NCBI RefSeq assembly: GCF_003202285.1
Contig: NZ_MASW01000006.1
Coordinates: 558,001 to 622,000 of the forward strand
Origin: Prauserella muralis
GTDB taxonomy: Bacteria; Actinomycetota; Actinomycetes; Mycobacteriales; Pseudonocardiaceae
DNA: 64,000 bases
Reading direction: 5' to 3'
A program made the translations under genes and the position numbers. Shown one piece after another: positions 17,909 to 25,198 of this stretch; the stretch's first letter is position 1, and every line of letters begins with the position of its first letter. The notes under the pieces are model-generated. The model saw nothing but the letters and a program-made list of their open reading frames with translations, had not been told where the DNA came from and did no database searches.

Positions 17909-18479
17909 CCGGGTCGACCGCCTTCAGGTCCGGCCGCTGCGGCGCCGGCGGCGGCGTCGTGTTCTCCTTCCGCTTGTCGTCGAGCTCGTCGCCGGCGACC
18001 TCCCAGCGCAGCCGCAGCATCGCCAGCGGCGTCAGGCCGAGCCGGTCGCCGAGCTGGCGCGCCTCGGCGCCGGCCTTAAGGTTGCCGTTCTCGGCGTGGA
18101 ACTTCCACCGCACGTACTGGGCGACCTCGCGGTACCAGCGCAGCCGCGCCCACGCGACCGCCTGCGGGGTCTTCCACAGCTCGCGCCACATGCGCTTCTC
18201 GGCGTCGGTCTGCGTGGCCACGATCTCCTCGAGGACCTCGACGCGCTCCTGCAGCCGGGTCAGCGCGGCCTCGTTGATCGGCTCGCCCGCGGCCTGGCGC
18301 TCCTCGAGGTCGGCCACCTTGCGGCGGGCCACGGTCAGCCGCGCGCGGGTCTCGATGTCCTCGCCGAGCGGCCACCGCGGCGCCGTCTTCTGCCGCCCCT
18401 CGGCCGGCAGCTTGGTCATCGCCACGGTGGCGTTGCGCCGGCGGCGGTGCTGCTGCGGGGGCGGGCCCATACCGGCCAT
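17889..18479 (-). CDS. Terminase small subunit
   Basis: About 196 residues. The N-terminus is basic and the centre is a long coiled coil (RLTVARRKVADLEERQAAGE). The C-terminal half (KAGAEARQLGDRLGLTPLAM) resembles small terminase/P27-type proteins that recognise the packaging site. ATG at 18479 has GGGAGG nine bases upstream; an in-frame GTG at 18488 is less well spaced. The PINEAALTRLQERV helix resembles a stretch of the protein at 20834-21850 (DEAELTWLRERV). Confidence 0.8.
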   Translation of the reverse strand: MAGMGPPPQQHRRRRNATVAMTKLPAEGRQKTAPRWPLGEDIETRARLTVARRKVADLEERQAAGEPINEAALTRLQERVEVLEEIVATQTDAEKRMWRELWKTPQAVAWARLRWYREVAQYVRWKFHAENGNLKAGAEARQLGDRLGLTPLAMLRLRWEVAGDELDDKRKENTTPPPAPQRPDLKAVDPGAVAGS

Positions 18480-18488
18480 CCGGCTCAC

Positions 18489-18701
18489 CTCCCGTGACTA
18501 CACAAAGTGACAATCTTGCTGGTTCACGCGTTTTGAGTTCCCAGACCCGTACAGAGGTTGGGGCACCTGCATATGGGGGTCACGAAGGCCCAGGAACGGC
18601 GTGATCTTGAGGCCCCTATCCCCCGTGACACCCCGTCACACCAGGCAATTCGTCACCGTCCGCCCTACTGCCGAGCACTCAGCGTCGTGATCACTGCGCG
18701 T
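18489..18701. other. Non-coding gap between HNH and small terminase; possible cos/pac region
   Basis: 213 bases with no convincing ORF. In HNH-encoding siphoviruses the packaging site is commonly between the HNH gene and the small terminase gene. Short repeated elements are visible, such as CCCCGTGACA at 18621-18630 followed by CCCCGTCACA at 18632-18641. The cos role is inference. Confidence 0.35.
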
Positions 18702-19088
18702 TCATCCTTGCTCGAGCTTCCGTCGCGCGCCGCGCATCGAGTTGCACCGACGACACACCACCTCGACGTCACGCACTGTGACCGCTGGCCAGTGGAGGTG
18801 ATCACCAGTCAGCGGGTTGTCCGCGTCGCCCGTATGCCCGCAGTCCACGCACCATGCGTACCCGCTGGCCGCGCGCTGCAGCTCGATCGCCTCGGCGACC
18901 AGCGCTCGCCACCTGCTGTCGTACCCACGCTGGGCGGTGGTAGGCCGCACCCGCCCACGCTCTCGCTGCTGGTTGCGCCGACGTCGGCACACCTCGCAGC
19001 GCGTGCCATGCACCAGCCGACCGCAGTTGTCCAGGCAGGGGCGTTGACCCACGGGCAAGGGGGTGGGGTCGGTCCTACAGGGCGGCAC
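18702..19088 (-). CDS. HNH endonuclease (packaging-associated)
   Basis: 128 residues. Zinc pairs CEVC and CVDC/CRRC are visible, with the HNH core TGDHLHW (residues 93-99) and the closing VVCRRCNSMRG. Phage HNH nucleases next to terminase genes are needed for cos cleavage and packaging in characterised phages (for example HK97 gp74). GTG at 19088 overlaps the upstream gene by 14 bases. Confidence 0.88.
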   Translation of the reverse strand: MPPCRTDPTPLPVGQRPCLDNCGRLVHGTRCEVCRRRRNQQRERGRVRPTTAQRGYDSRWRALVAEAIELQRAASGYAWCVDCGHTGDADNPLTGDHLHWPAVTVRDVEVVCRRCNSMRGARRKLEQG

Positions 19089-19290
19089 GCACGAGGCAGT
19101 CCTTCGCCTCGAGCAGCTTGCGCAGGCCAGCCGTCAGTTCGGGCCCGTCCGGCAGCGCGCGGATCATCGACTCCGCCAGGTCGTGACACTGCCTCGAGAT
19201 CGCGCGCATGTCCTCGCGGGACAGGTGCTCGTAGGCGAAGAACCGGGCGATGCCCGCCGTCGACGGGTGCCGGTCCGAGACGTCCATCAT
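19075..19290 (-). CDS. Acb2/Tad1-hairpin-like small protein (candidate anti-CBASS sponge)
   Basis: 71 residues. The C-terminal half (HDLAESMIRALPDGPELTAG, then LRKLLEAKDCLVRAAL) matches the helical-hairpin pattern of small actinophage proteins related to Acb2, as I recall them. Acb2 proteins form hexamers that bind cyclic di- and trinucleotides and so block CBASS (and related) defence. The N-terminal HPSTAGIARFFAYEHL is also typical of this actinophage group. ATG at 19290 (or 19287) follows AAGGAG. The family match is from memory of the pattern, not from a search. Confidence 0.6.
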   Translation of the reverse strand: MMDVSDRHPSTAGIARFFAYEHLSREDMRAISRQCHDLAESMIRALPDGPELTAGLRKLLEAKDCLVRAAL

Positions 19291-19318
19291 CGCCAGCTCA
19301 ACTCCTTCGGGTAGCACA

Positions 19319-19350
19319 AACCCCCGCGACCAGGGGGGTTCGCGGGGGTT
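19319..19350 (-). terminator. Hairpin upstream of the Acb2-like gene
   Basis: AACCCCCGCGA (19319-19329) pairs with TCGCGGGGGTT (19340-19350), an 11-bp stem with 10-base loop. On the minus strand it is followed by TGTGC, so the T-run is short. It may separate early transcripts from the HNH/packaging genes. Confidence 0.5.
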
Positions 19351-19469
19351 CGTTGCTGTCGTCCGACGAGGACAGATCACCCAACGATGAATAAGGTACG
19401 CGTTCGCGCTGGTCAGGAGCAAACACGATCGAGCGTCGCGGCGTGTCGCGCGCACCACCCTGCCACCAT

Positions 19470-19485
19470 GTATAGGGCGTTATAC
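19470..19485. promoter_or_regulatory. Palindromic operator-like site
   Basis: GTATA-GGGCGT-TATAC, a perfect 5-bp inverted repeat with 6-base spacer, in the 200-base gap between the leftward genes ending at 19491 and starting at 19290. AT-rich for this DNA. It may overlap a leftward promoter (TATAAC or TATACA as -10). Operator role is inferred. Confidence 0.35.
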
Positions 19486-19490
19486 GCAGG

Positions 19491-19727
19491 TCAGGGGGGC
19501 GGCGGATCGCGCCACTTCCCCGTGTCGTGACCTGCGTCGCGCAGCGCGTCGTAGACCTTGTTCCGTGAGCCGAGCTTGGCGGCCTCGGCGAGCTGGTCGC
19601 CGGTCGCGCCGGCCAGCTTCGCGGCGACCATCGCGCGGCCGCGCACGGCCTGCAGGCGCTCGATCTCGGCGGTGAGCTCGCGCACGTGCTCGAGCTCGGG
19701 CGGGGGTGGTGTGGGCTTGCGTGGCAT
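19491..19727 (-). CDS. Small helix-turn-helix-like protein
   Basis: 78 residues. After a Pro-rich N-terminus there is a helix (ELEHVRELTAEIERLQAVRG) and a likely helix-turn-helix (AAKLAGATGDQLAEAAKLGS then NKVYDALRDAG), so DNA binding is probable. ATG at 19727. It lies alone between two hairpins and may regulate late genes, by position only. Confidence 0.6.
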   Translation of the reverse strand: MPRKPTPPPPELEHVRELTAEIERLQAVRGRAMVAAKLAGATGDQLAEAAKLGSRNKVYDALRDAGHDTGKWRDPPPP

Positions 19728-19766
19728 GGCGACCTCTGGGCTATCCTTGTCGGCGGAGTTTCTTCC

Positions 19767-19804
19767 ACGGCCCCGGCCGGCAGTGCTAGTGCCGCCGGGG
19801 CCGT
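19767..19804. terminator. GC-rich hairpin between early genes
   Basis: ACGGCCCCGGC (19767-19777) pairs with GCCGGGGCCGT (19794-19804), followed on the plus strand by TTT. Possibly a bidirectional terminator upstream of the gene at 19491-19727. Confidence 0.5.
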
Positions 19805-19839
19805 TTCGCGCCTACAGGGTGGAGGACTCCGGGTGAGCG

Positions 19840-19870
19840 CCGGGGCGGCGGCTGGCGGCCGCCGCCCCGG
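19840..19870 (-). terminator. 12-bp hairpin just past the gene at 19876-20253
   Basis: CCGGGGCGGCGG (19840-19851) pairs with CCGCCGCCCCGG (19859-19870) around a 7-base loop, six bases beyond the stop of the leftward gene. No T-run. Probable terminator of the transcript that begins at the promoter at 20339-20368. Confidence 0.55.
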
Positions 19871-19875
19871 TTCAG

Positions 19876-20253
19876 TTACCCGATGATCGAGCCGAGGTGC
19901 TCGGCGTCGAGGCGACCCCTCACAACGCGGATCGAGCACGCGAAGTCGAACCGCGTGTCAGCCCGGTTGTTCACGCCCCGCCAGTTGTAGCGGTCCGAGA
20001 CCTGGACCGCGCGAGCCCTGATCGACTCGCGCTTCCACTGCTCGAACTCGGCGGGGTCCTGGATGTGCGCCTGGACGGTGATGAGCCGCTTGGTGACGGT
20101 GACCACGAGGATCACTGTCGACGGCATCCGGCCCTCGGCCTGGTCGACCTTGAGATCCGAGAGGATCCGTCCGGCCACCCGGTAGAGGTCCTCGCCAGCA
20201 CTCTCGTGATAGCGGACCCCGTAGAACCGGTCATCGGAGAACTTCTCGTCCAT
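19876..20253 (-). CDS. Hypothetical phage protein, own transcription unit
   Basis: 125 residues (MDEKFSDDRFYGVRYHESAG...). No known domain recognised. The sequence alternates strands and helices (TVILVVTVTKRLITVQAHIQ) and looks globular and cytoplasmic. It has its own promoter (20339-20368), a long leader with a hairpin, a GGAAGG ribosome-binding site before ATG 20253, and a strong terminator after it, so it is expressed separately from its neighbours. Such isolated prophage genes are sometimes expressed in lysogens. Confidence 0.7.
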   Translation of the reverse strand: MDEKFSDDRFYGVRYHESAGEDLYRVAGRILSDLKVDQAEGRMPSTVILVVTVTKRLITVQAHIQDPAEFEQWKRESIRARAVQVSDRYNWRGVNNRADTRFDFACSIRVVRGRLDAEHLGSIIG

Positions 20254-20338
20254 CCGGAGTTCCTTCCACTCTGTAGTTTTCCCCCGAGGGTGGTGCTAGC
20301 ACCCTGGTTTCGGGGGCTGCCCCGTTCGGGACTCCTCT

Positions 20339-20377
20339 ATTATGTCCTGTTTCATGACACTATCGCAAGTGGACATA
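20339..20377 (-). promoter_or_regulatory. Promoter with flanking inverted repeat, reading left to 19876-20253
   Basis: On the minus strand TTGCGA (20363-20368) and CATAAT (20339-20344) are spaced by 18 bases, a good sigma-70-type promoter. TATGTCC (20341-20347) and GGACATA (20371-20377) form a 7-bp inverted repeat that spans the promoter and looks like an operator. The leader then contains the palindrome GGTGCTAGCACC at about 20292-20303. Confidence 0.55.
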
Positions 20378-20402
20378 TCGTGGTCCGCGTCACACGGTGC
20401 GG

Positions 20403-20837
20403 CTACGCCTCAGCGATTCGGCGGGCCTCGGACTCGGCGAGCTCGCGAGCACGGGCGGCGCTGGGCGCGTAGGCGTTGACGTAGCGGACCTGCTGGCCGT
20501 GCACGGCGGCCTCGAGGTCGCCGGCCTGCTCGTCGACGTGCACGCGTTCCTTCGGCCAATCGTCGGCGTCCAGCACGATGCGCGAGGCGCCGCCCAGCCG
20601 CGCGGGCTCGCGCAGCTCCCAGCCCTGCCCCACCGTGACCACGACTTGGCAATGCCACACGTGCACGACGAGGACCGGGCCCGCCGGCGCCATGCGTACC
20701 GGCAGGACGGAGTGGCCGGGCCCGAGCTCGTCGGCGGCCGCGCCCGCCGTGCCCTGGTCGGGGAACGCGGCGAGCAGCTCGACGGTGTCGGTGTGCGGCG
20801 CGCGCCGCACGATTACGAACAGCTCGTTGTCGGTCAC
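20403..20837 (-). CDS. Hypothetical early-operon protein
   Basis: 144 residues (MTDNELFVIVRRAPHTDTVE...). No domain recognised. The last third is helical and ends RARELAESEARRIAEA. GTG at 20837 overlaps the upstream stop (GTGA). It is the last gene of the long leftward early operon. Confidence 0.65.
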   Translation of the reverse strand: MTDNELFVIVRRAPHTDTVELLAAFPDQGTAGAAADELGPGHSVLPVRMAPAGPVLVVHVWHCQVVVTVGQGWELREPARLGGASRIVLDADDWPKERVHVDEQAGDLEAAVHGQQVRYVNAYAPSAARARELAESEARRIAEA

Positions 20838-21850
20838 GATGCTTCCTCCTGTTCGAGTTCACGCAGGATGTCCATGACGTCGCCGATGCGGTAGCGCGGG
20901 TACCGGTACGGGTCGTGCGGGTGCGGCGGGTGCTGGGTGAGGCGGCCGCGGTGAGCGTAGCCGCGGATCATCGCGGCGGTGACCGGCCGGTCGAGGCGCG
21001 ACAGTGCGCGGGAGGCCTCGACCGCGGTGGCGAGCTGGTCCTCGACCGCCTTGAGCAGGTAGTCCTGCCGGGCGGTCAGCTCCCAGGCCGCCTTGCACGC
21101 CGGGCACTGCACGACCGCGCGGCCCGGCGGTGCGTAGATGTCGGCCTCGCACACCGCGCCGTCGCCGAGCTCGGCCCCGCACTGGCCGAGGTACACCTTG
21201 TCGGCGGGCCGGTCGATGACGCGCCGGACCCGCTCGACGAGCCCGGTGATGTCGCGGTGCATCTCGCCAGCGGCGGGATGCTCGGCGAGCAGGCCCGGCA
21301 CGGTGGCCATCCAGTCCGCGGCGCTAGCCACCGACCGATACCTCGGGTTGAGGTGCGGGTACGTCTCGGCGAGGTCGCGCGCCCAGGTCGAGATCGTGTT
21401 CCGCAGCTCGGCCGCGAGCTCGGCCGCGCGCCGGTTGAACGGCACCGGGCTCGACGTCGGCCGCGCGCCGCCGCCGGCGCCCGCCACGCCGAACTTCTGT
21501 TGCCGGGCGATCGTCAGGTCGAGCTCGGCGCACAGACTGCGGTGGTAATACGCCACCGCCCGTTCCTGACCCGATGCGCGCAGCGTCGCGACCCGCTCCC
21601 GCAGCCAGGTCAACTCGGCCTCGTCGACCGGCTCGCCTGCGGCCTGGCGTCGCTCGAGCTCGGCCAGGACCGGGCGGGCCGCGGCCAGCTGGTCCCTCGT
21701 CGCGACCCGGTCCCGGTGCACGCGCACGCGCAGCATGCCGCCGGCACCGAGCGCGCGCAGGTCGTCCCGCAGCCGGTCCGTGCAGTCGGGGCACAGGTTG
21801 GTCTGCGTGGGCCGGTCGCATCCGGCCGCCGTGCACGTCTGGCTCAGCAC
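20834..21850 (-). CDS. Zinc-ribbon early protein with C-terminal MerR-like segment
   Basis: 338 residues. An N-terminal zinc motif (CTAAGCDRPTQTNLCPDC), a central coiled coil, and a second Cys cluster (CGAELGDGAVC and CPACKAAWE near 225-260). The C-terminus (RPVTAAMIRGYAHRGRLTQH, then RYRIGDVMDIL) reads like a MerR/excisionase-type winged helix that ends by checking a parameter residue. A DNA-binding regulator or replication accessory protein is plausible. GTG at 21850 has AAGGGGG eight bases upstream; ATG at 21880 is the longer alternative. Confidence 0.75.
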   Translation of the reverse strand: MLSQTCTAAGCDRPTQTNLCPDCTDRLRDDLRALGAGGMLRVRVHRDRVATRDQLAAARPVLAELERRQAAGEPVDEAELTWLRERVATLRASGQERAVAYYHRSLCAELDLTIARQQKFGVAGAGGGARPTSSPVPFNRRAAELAAELRNTISTWARDLAETYPHLNPRYRSVASAADWMATVPGLLAEHPAAGEMHRDITGLVERVRRVIDRPADKVYLGQCGAELGDGAVCEADIYAPPGRAVVQCPACKAAWELTARQDYLLKAVEDQLATAVEASRALSRLDRPVTAAMIRGYAHRGRLTQHPPHPHDPYRYPRYRIGDVMDILRELEQEEAS

Positions 21851-21909
21851 TGCCACCACCCCCTTTCGACGCATGGCCATGATCGACTACGGGACTTTCC
21901 TGGTCGCTG

Positions 21910-22455
21910 TCATCCGAGGAGCCTTTCGATCAGGCGACGCAGCCAACCGGGCCGAGCGGGTTCGTCGAAGCCGACCGTGCGACCGACGACGGCCACGTGC
22001 ACGTCGACCGGCACCTCGACCAGCCGGGCGTCGGCCTGGGCGCACAGCGACTTCCACGAGTAGCGGGCCCTCGCGTTCGGCAGGTCGCGGCCATTGAGCC
22101 GCACCCACACCCAGCGGTCGTCGAGCCTGGCGGCCTCGTCGCCGGACCGCTCGTCGCGCACCCGGTGCACGTCGGCCGGGGGCTCCTGCTCGGCGGTAAA
22201 CACGCGCGGTGAGTCGGCGTCGAGCTTCACCGCGGCCACGTGCTCGGTCAGGTCCGTCTCGCCGTGGTTCGACAGGAACACGACACGGCGCAGCTGCGCC
22301 GACGCGTCCTGGTCCACGCCGGTCGACGCGAGCCTGCGACCCAGCTGCGTGTTCATCGTTTGGCAGCGCACCGAGCAGTACTCCTTGCTCAGCCACGGCA
22401 GCACCGGCACATCGCAGCCGGGCCGCTCGCATATCCGGGGCTCGGGGGTGGTCAT
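21910..22455 (-). CDS. Hypothetical protein with N-terminal zinc finger
   Basis: 181 residues. Four cysteines near the N-terminus (CERPGCDVP and YCSVRC) form a likely zinc finger of the type that recognises end-of-gene zinc-ribbon proteins in actinobacteria. The rest is not recognised. ATG at 22455 overlaps the upstream stop (ATGA). Confidence 0.7.
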   Translation of the reverse strand: MTTPEPRICERPGCDVPVLPWLSKEYCSVRCQTMNTQLGRRLASTGVDQDASAQLRRVVFLSNHGETDLTEHVAAVKLDADSPRVFTAEQEPPADVHRVRDERSGDEAARLDDRWVWVRLNGRDLPNARARYSWKSLCAQADARLVEVPVDVHVAVVGRTVGFDEPARPGWLRRLIERLLG

Positions 22456-22691
22456 GTCCTCTCCTCGGTGGGTGGTGGTTCGTCGGGGGCGTCGTAGCGG
22501 CTGGGGTGGTAGCCGCCCATGCGCACGCGGCGGCCGCGGCGGCCGGGGCGGGTGCACGGCTCGAACGGCACGGCCCGGCAGGCCGGGCACGGCCTCGGGC
22601 GCGGGTTCGGGCGCACCTCCGGCGCGTCCTGCTCGGCGGGCCCGTTCCAGAACAGGCCGTCGCGGCTGCCGGGCGTCTTGCGCCGGGTCAC
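22452..22691 (-). CDS. Small zinc-binding-like protein
   Basis: 79 residues, basic and proline-rich, with CPACRAVPFEPC resembling the zinc-finger found in many small actinophage proteins. GTG at 22691 overlaps the stop of the HNH gene upstream (GTGA). Function unknown. Confidence 0.6.
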   Translation of the reverse strand: MTRRKTPGSRDGLFWNGPAEQDAPEVRPNPRPRPCPACRAVPFEPCTRPGRRGRRVRMGGYHPSRYDAPDEPPPTEERT

Positions 22692-23806
22692 GGTGGCTCA
22701 CCCCGGTCGGCCTGGGCGTGCAGGCACAGCTCGCAGTCGTCGTCGAGCGGCTGCCCGTGCACACAGCGCTGCTCCTGGTCCTCGGCGAGCTCGGTGAAGT
22801 CGGGCGCGGGGTCACGTGATCGGCGGTGGTAGATGTCCGGCGCGTCTGGGCGGCGAGCTGGCTGTCGAGATGAGCGGGGAAGGGCATCACGATCGCGCTG
22901 CCCGACCCGACCCGACCCGGACCCTTCCGGCGACATCGTTGCGGCTTGTCGTTGTGGTTGTGCCGCCGTTTCAACGCGTACGTCACCTGCGGATTCGTTG
23001 TCGGGGCCCGTTGCGGGCGACAACGCTCGTTCGTAGTCGTGTGCGTTGTCGTGTTGGTTGTCCGGTGCGTTGTCGTGTGCGTTGTCGTTGTCGTTGTCGC
23101 TCGGCTCGTCGGGCAGGTCGAACAGGGCCTCGCCGCGCTGCTGCCAGGCGGCGCGCTGCTCGTCGGTGGGCGGGGACAGCAGCCGCATCCCGGCCTCGTC
23201 GGGCGTGCGGTGTCCCTTGGCCTCGTTGCAGCGCGCGCACGCCACGACGTAGTTGGCGCCGTCCGCGCCGGCGGCCTTGTCCGGGTCGACGTGGTCGTAC
23301 TGCAGCGCGCGGCGCCGGTCCTTGGCGCGGCCCATGCCCTTCTTGCGCAGCGGCCCAGAGCCGCAGTAGCGGCAGCAGCCGCCGTCGCGGTCGTAGACCG
23401 CCGCGCGGAGCCTGCCATCGCGGCTGTCGGCCTTCTGGGCCTGATTGCGGTTGTACTCAGCCCGGGTCGGGTTGCGCTTGATGAACCCGCACACGCGGTA
23501 GTCGAAGCCCTCGACCCACGGGCCGGAGTCGTCGAGACAGTTGCGCTCGTCGCAGGTGTCGCCCTCGCGGTGCAGGAACGGCTTCTCACCCAGCACCGGC
23601 GTGCACAGCAGGTCGAGGAGCTTGGCGTCACACAGGTTGAGCGCCTGCCGCCGGGTGAGGTACCCGTCGTGCAGGTGGCTCGCGGACTCGAGTTTCAGTC
23701 GCATGTAGGCGGCCTGCAGGCGGTCGCGCAGCACGGGCCTGTCGCCGGCGAGGGCGAACCAGCGCGGGTCGCGGCCGAGGGTGTCGGAGAACAGCGCGAA
23801 CGGCAT
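22688..23806 (-). CDS. HNH-type nuclease-domain protein with Asp/Asn repeat linker
   Basis: 372 residues. Residues about 135-200 form an HNH domain: CCRYCGSG, then YDHVDPDKAAGADG, NYVVACARCNEAKG. The N-terminal 130 residues have extra cysteines. After the domain a low-complexity linker repeats D-N-(A/N)-H (DNDNDNAHDNAPDNQHDNAH), followed by a disordered region and a Cys-rich end (CVHGQPLDDDCELC). ATG at 23806. This second HNH protein lies far from the terminase, so it may be a homing-type or early nuclease. Confidence 0.82.
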   Translation of the reverse strand: MPFALFSDTLGRDPRWFALAGDRPVLRDRLQAAYMRLKLESASHLHDGYLTRRQALNLCDAKLLDLLCTPVLGEKPFLHREGDTCDERNCLDDSGPWVEGFDYRVCGFIKRNPTRAEYNRNQAQKADSRDGRLRAAVYDRDGGCCRYCGSGPLRKKGMGRAKDRRRALQYDHVDPDKAAGADGANYVVACARCNEAKGHRTPDEAGMRLLSPPTDEQRAAWQQRGEALFDLPDEPSDNDNDNAHDNAPDNQHDNAHDYERALSPATGPDNESAGDVRVETAAQPQRQAATMSPEGSGSGRVGQRDRDALPRSSRQPARRPDAPDIYHRRSRDPAPDFTELAEDQEQRCVHGQPLDDDCELCLHAQADRGEPP

Positions 23807-23900
23807 CTCAGGCCACCGCCCGTAACGTCGCGTCGTCCTTGGCCTCTCGTTGGCCGCACATCGGCCACCCCCCGCATCGTGCTTGTCGACGGTGTGTTCA

Positions 23901-24215
23901 TCACTGCATCGCGCCCAGCGACATCAGCCAGCGGACCTCGCCGGACAACATCACGTAGGACACCGAGACGAACCCGCTCTCGGCCACGAGACGGCCGATG
24001 CGGCCGCCGTAGTGGCAGAAGCGGCCCGGGTCGGGATCGTGGCCCGGCGGCCGCGGGATCACGGTGCCCAGCTCCGGCGCCCCGACGACCGCGGCATCGG
24101 CCATCCAGTCGCCCGGGGTGCGCCATAGCCGCTCGACCTCCCGGCGTACGCCGTGCGGCACCCAGTCCGGCCAGCGGTAGCCCTGCCAGCCCTGCGGCTT
24201 GTCCTCGCCCGTCAT
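23901..24215 (-). CDS. Hypothetical early phage protein
   Basis: 104 residues (MTGEDKPQGWQGYRWPDWVP...), rich in Trp and Pro. No domain recognised. ATG at 24215 follows GGGAGG. The 94-base gap to the next gene holds no convincing ORF; a 17-codon ORF directly before 23806 is too short to call. Confidence 0.65.
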   Translation of the reverse strand: MTGEDKPQGWQGYRWPDWVPHGVRREVERLWRTPGDWMADAAVVGAPELGTVIPRPPGHDPDPGRFCHYGGRIGRLVAESGFVSVSYVMLSGEVRWLMSLGAMQ

Positions 24216-24374
24216 GCTCGGCCTCCCTTCTGTGGACGCGGGCCGGCCGCGCCCCGGGGAAGGAGGGCGCGGCCGGTGCTTGTGAACAGGCGTGCAAGAG
24301 GTCCGGAGACGGCTCGCTGCCGAGATCACGCCGCCATGCGGCGAACACGGGCATCGAGCCGCAGTCCGGTGTGG

Positions 24375-24650
24375 TCATCGACCACCAGCCGGTGATACGT
24401 CCGCGGCCGGCGCGGGCTGCTCGTCGTCGGGAGGCTCGAACGCGTCCGTGGTGGCCTCGGCCCACAGCTGCGCCTCGTCGGACATCTCGTAGTACCGGTC
24501 GAGTACCGGCAGCGCGCATGCTGCGGCTTGCGCGAGCGTGGCGTGCACCTGCGCGACGGCGGCCTCCGCCATGACCTGCTCTGGTCGGCCGCCTTCGCGC
24601 GCGAGAGCGAGCAGCTTCTCGGCTTCGCGGTAGTGCTCGGGGCCCGTCAT
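24375..24650 (-). CDS. Small helical early protein
   Basis: 91 residues. The first 55 (EHYREAEKLLALAREGGRPE) form two amphipathic helices typical of a widespread short actinophage protein of unknown function. The C-terminus is acidic and proline-rich. ATG at 24650 overlaps the lipoprotein stop upstream (ATGA). Confidence 0.7.
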   Translation of the reverse strand: MTGPEHYREAEKLLALAREGGRPEQVMAEAAVAQVHATLAQAAACALPVLDRYYEMSDEAQLWAEATTDAFEPPDDEQPAPAADVSPAGGR

Positions 24651-25198
24651 TTCACGTCCTCGACCTTCGTGAAGCCGAGCGGCTCGACGTCCTGGCGTGG
24701 CAACGGCTGCTCGTAGATGAGCGCCGAGATGCCGGTGCCGACGGTGTACTCGAGGTAGGAGTCGGTCGTGGCGTCGCGGCCGTAGTAGGTGCTGCACGAC
24801 CCACTGCCGCCGTAGTAGACACCGTCCATCGCCGGCGCGGGCAGCACGAGATCTCCGTCGGTGCTGTCGCCGTCGCGGATCCGGTAGTTCGGGGTCAGTG
24901 ATGCGCAGTAGGAGACCGGCAGGCCCTTGAAGATGAAGTAGCCGACCAGCTGCCCGTTCGACGCCTGCAGGTACACATAGGACAGCTTGTTCGGCTCGTC
25001 CCATGTGTCGATCCAGAAGTTGATCGTCTCCCGCGTGGGGCTGTAGCTCATGGTCTTGGCGGGCTGCCCCGCGGTCAGCCGGTCATAGCTCGACTGCTGG
25101 CGGTTGGTCTCCTGCTGCTGCGAGCTCGGCTGGTCCTCGCATGCGGCGAGGGCGAACAGCGTGGCGAGGGCCGCGAGTGCGGCGAGGATCCGTTTCAC
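24647..25198 (-). CDS. Phage-encoded lipoprotein
   Basis: 183 residues. A signal peptide (KRILAALAALATLFALAAC) ends in a lipobox with Cys at 20, so the mature protein should be anchored to the outer face of the membrane. A Gln/Ser-rich linker is followed by a beta-rich domain with two further Cys pairs (SYCASL, SGSCSTYYG). GTG at 25198 overlaps the stop of the membrane protein upstream (GTGA). Surface lipoproteins of prophages often block superinfection, but early-operon position leaves the role open. Confidence 0.8.
   Translation of the reverse strand: MKRILAALAALATLFALAACEDQPSSQQQETNRQQSSYDRLTAGQPAKTMSYSPTRETINFWIDTWDEPNKLSYVYLQASNGQLVGYFIFKGLPVSYCASLTPNYRIRDGDSTDGDLVLPAPAMDGVYYGGSGSCSTYYGRDATTDSYLEYTVGTGISALIYEQPLPRQDVEPLGFTKVEDVK

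Noticed and set aside
23046-23100. Short repeated units (GTTGTCGTGT-like) suggesting a CRISPR array
   Set aside because: They are codon-level repeats of an Asp/Asn/His linker in an HNH gene, with no spacers.
23807-23900. 17-codon ORF (MCGQREAKDDATLRAVA) before the HNH gene
   Set aside because: Plausible start and near-coupled stop but too short to support without conservation data.
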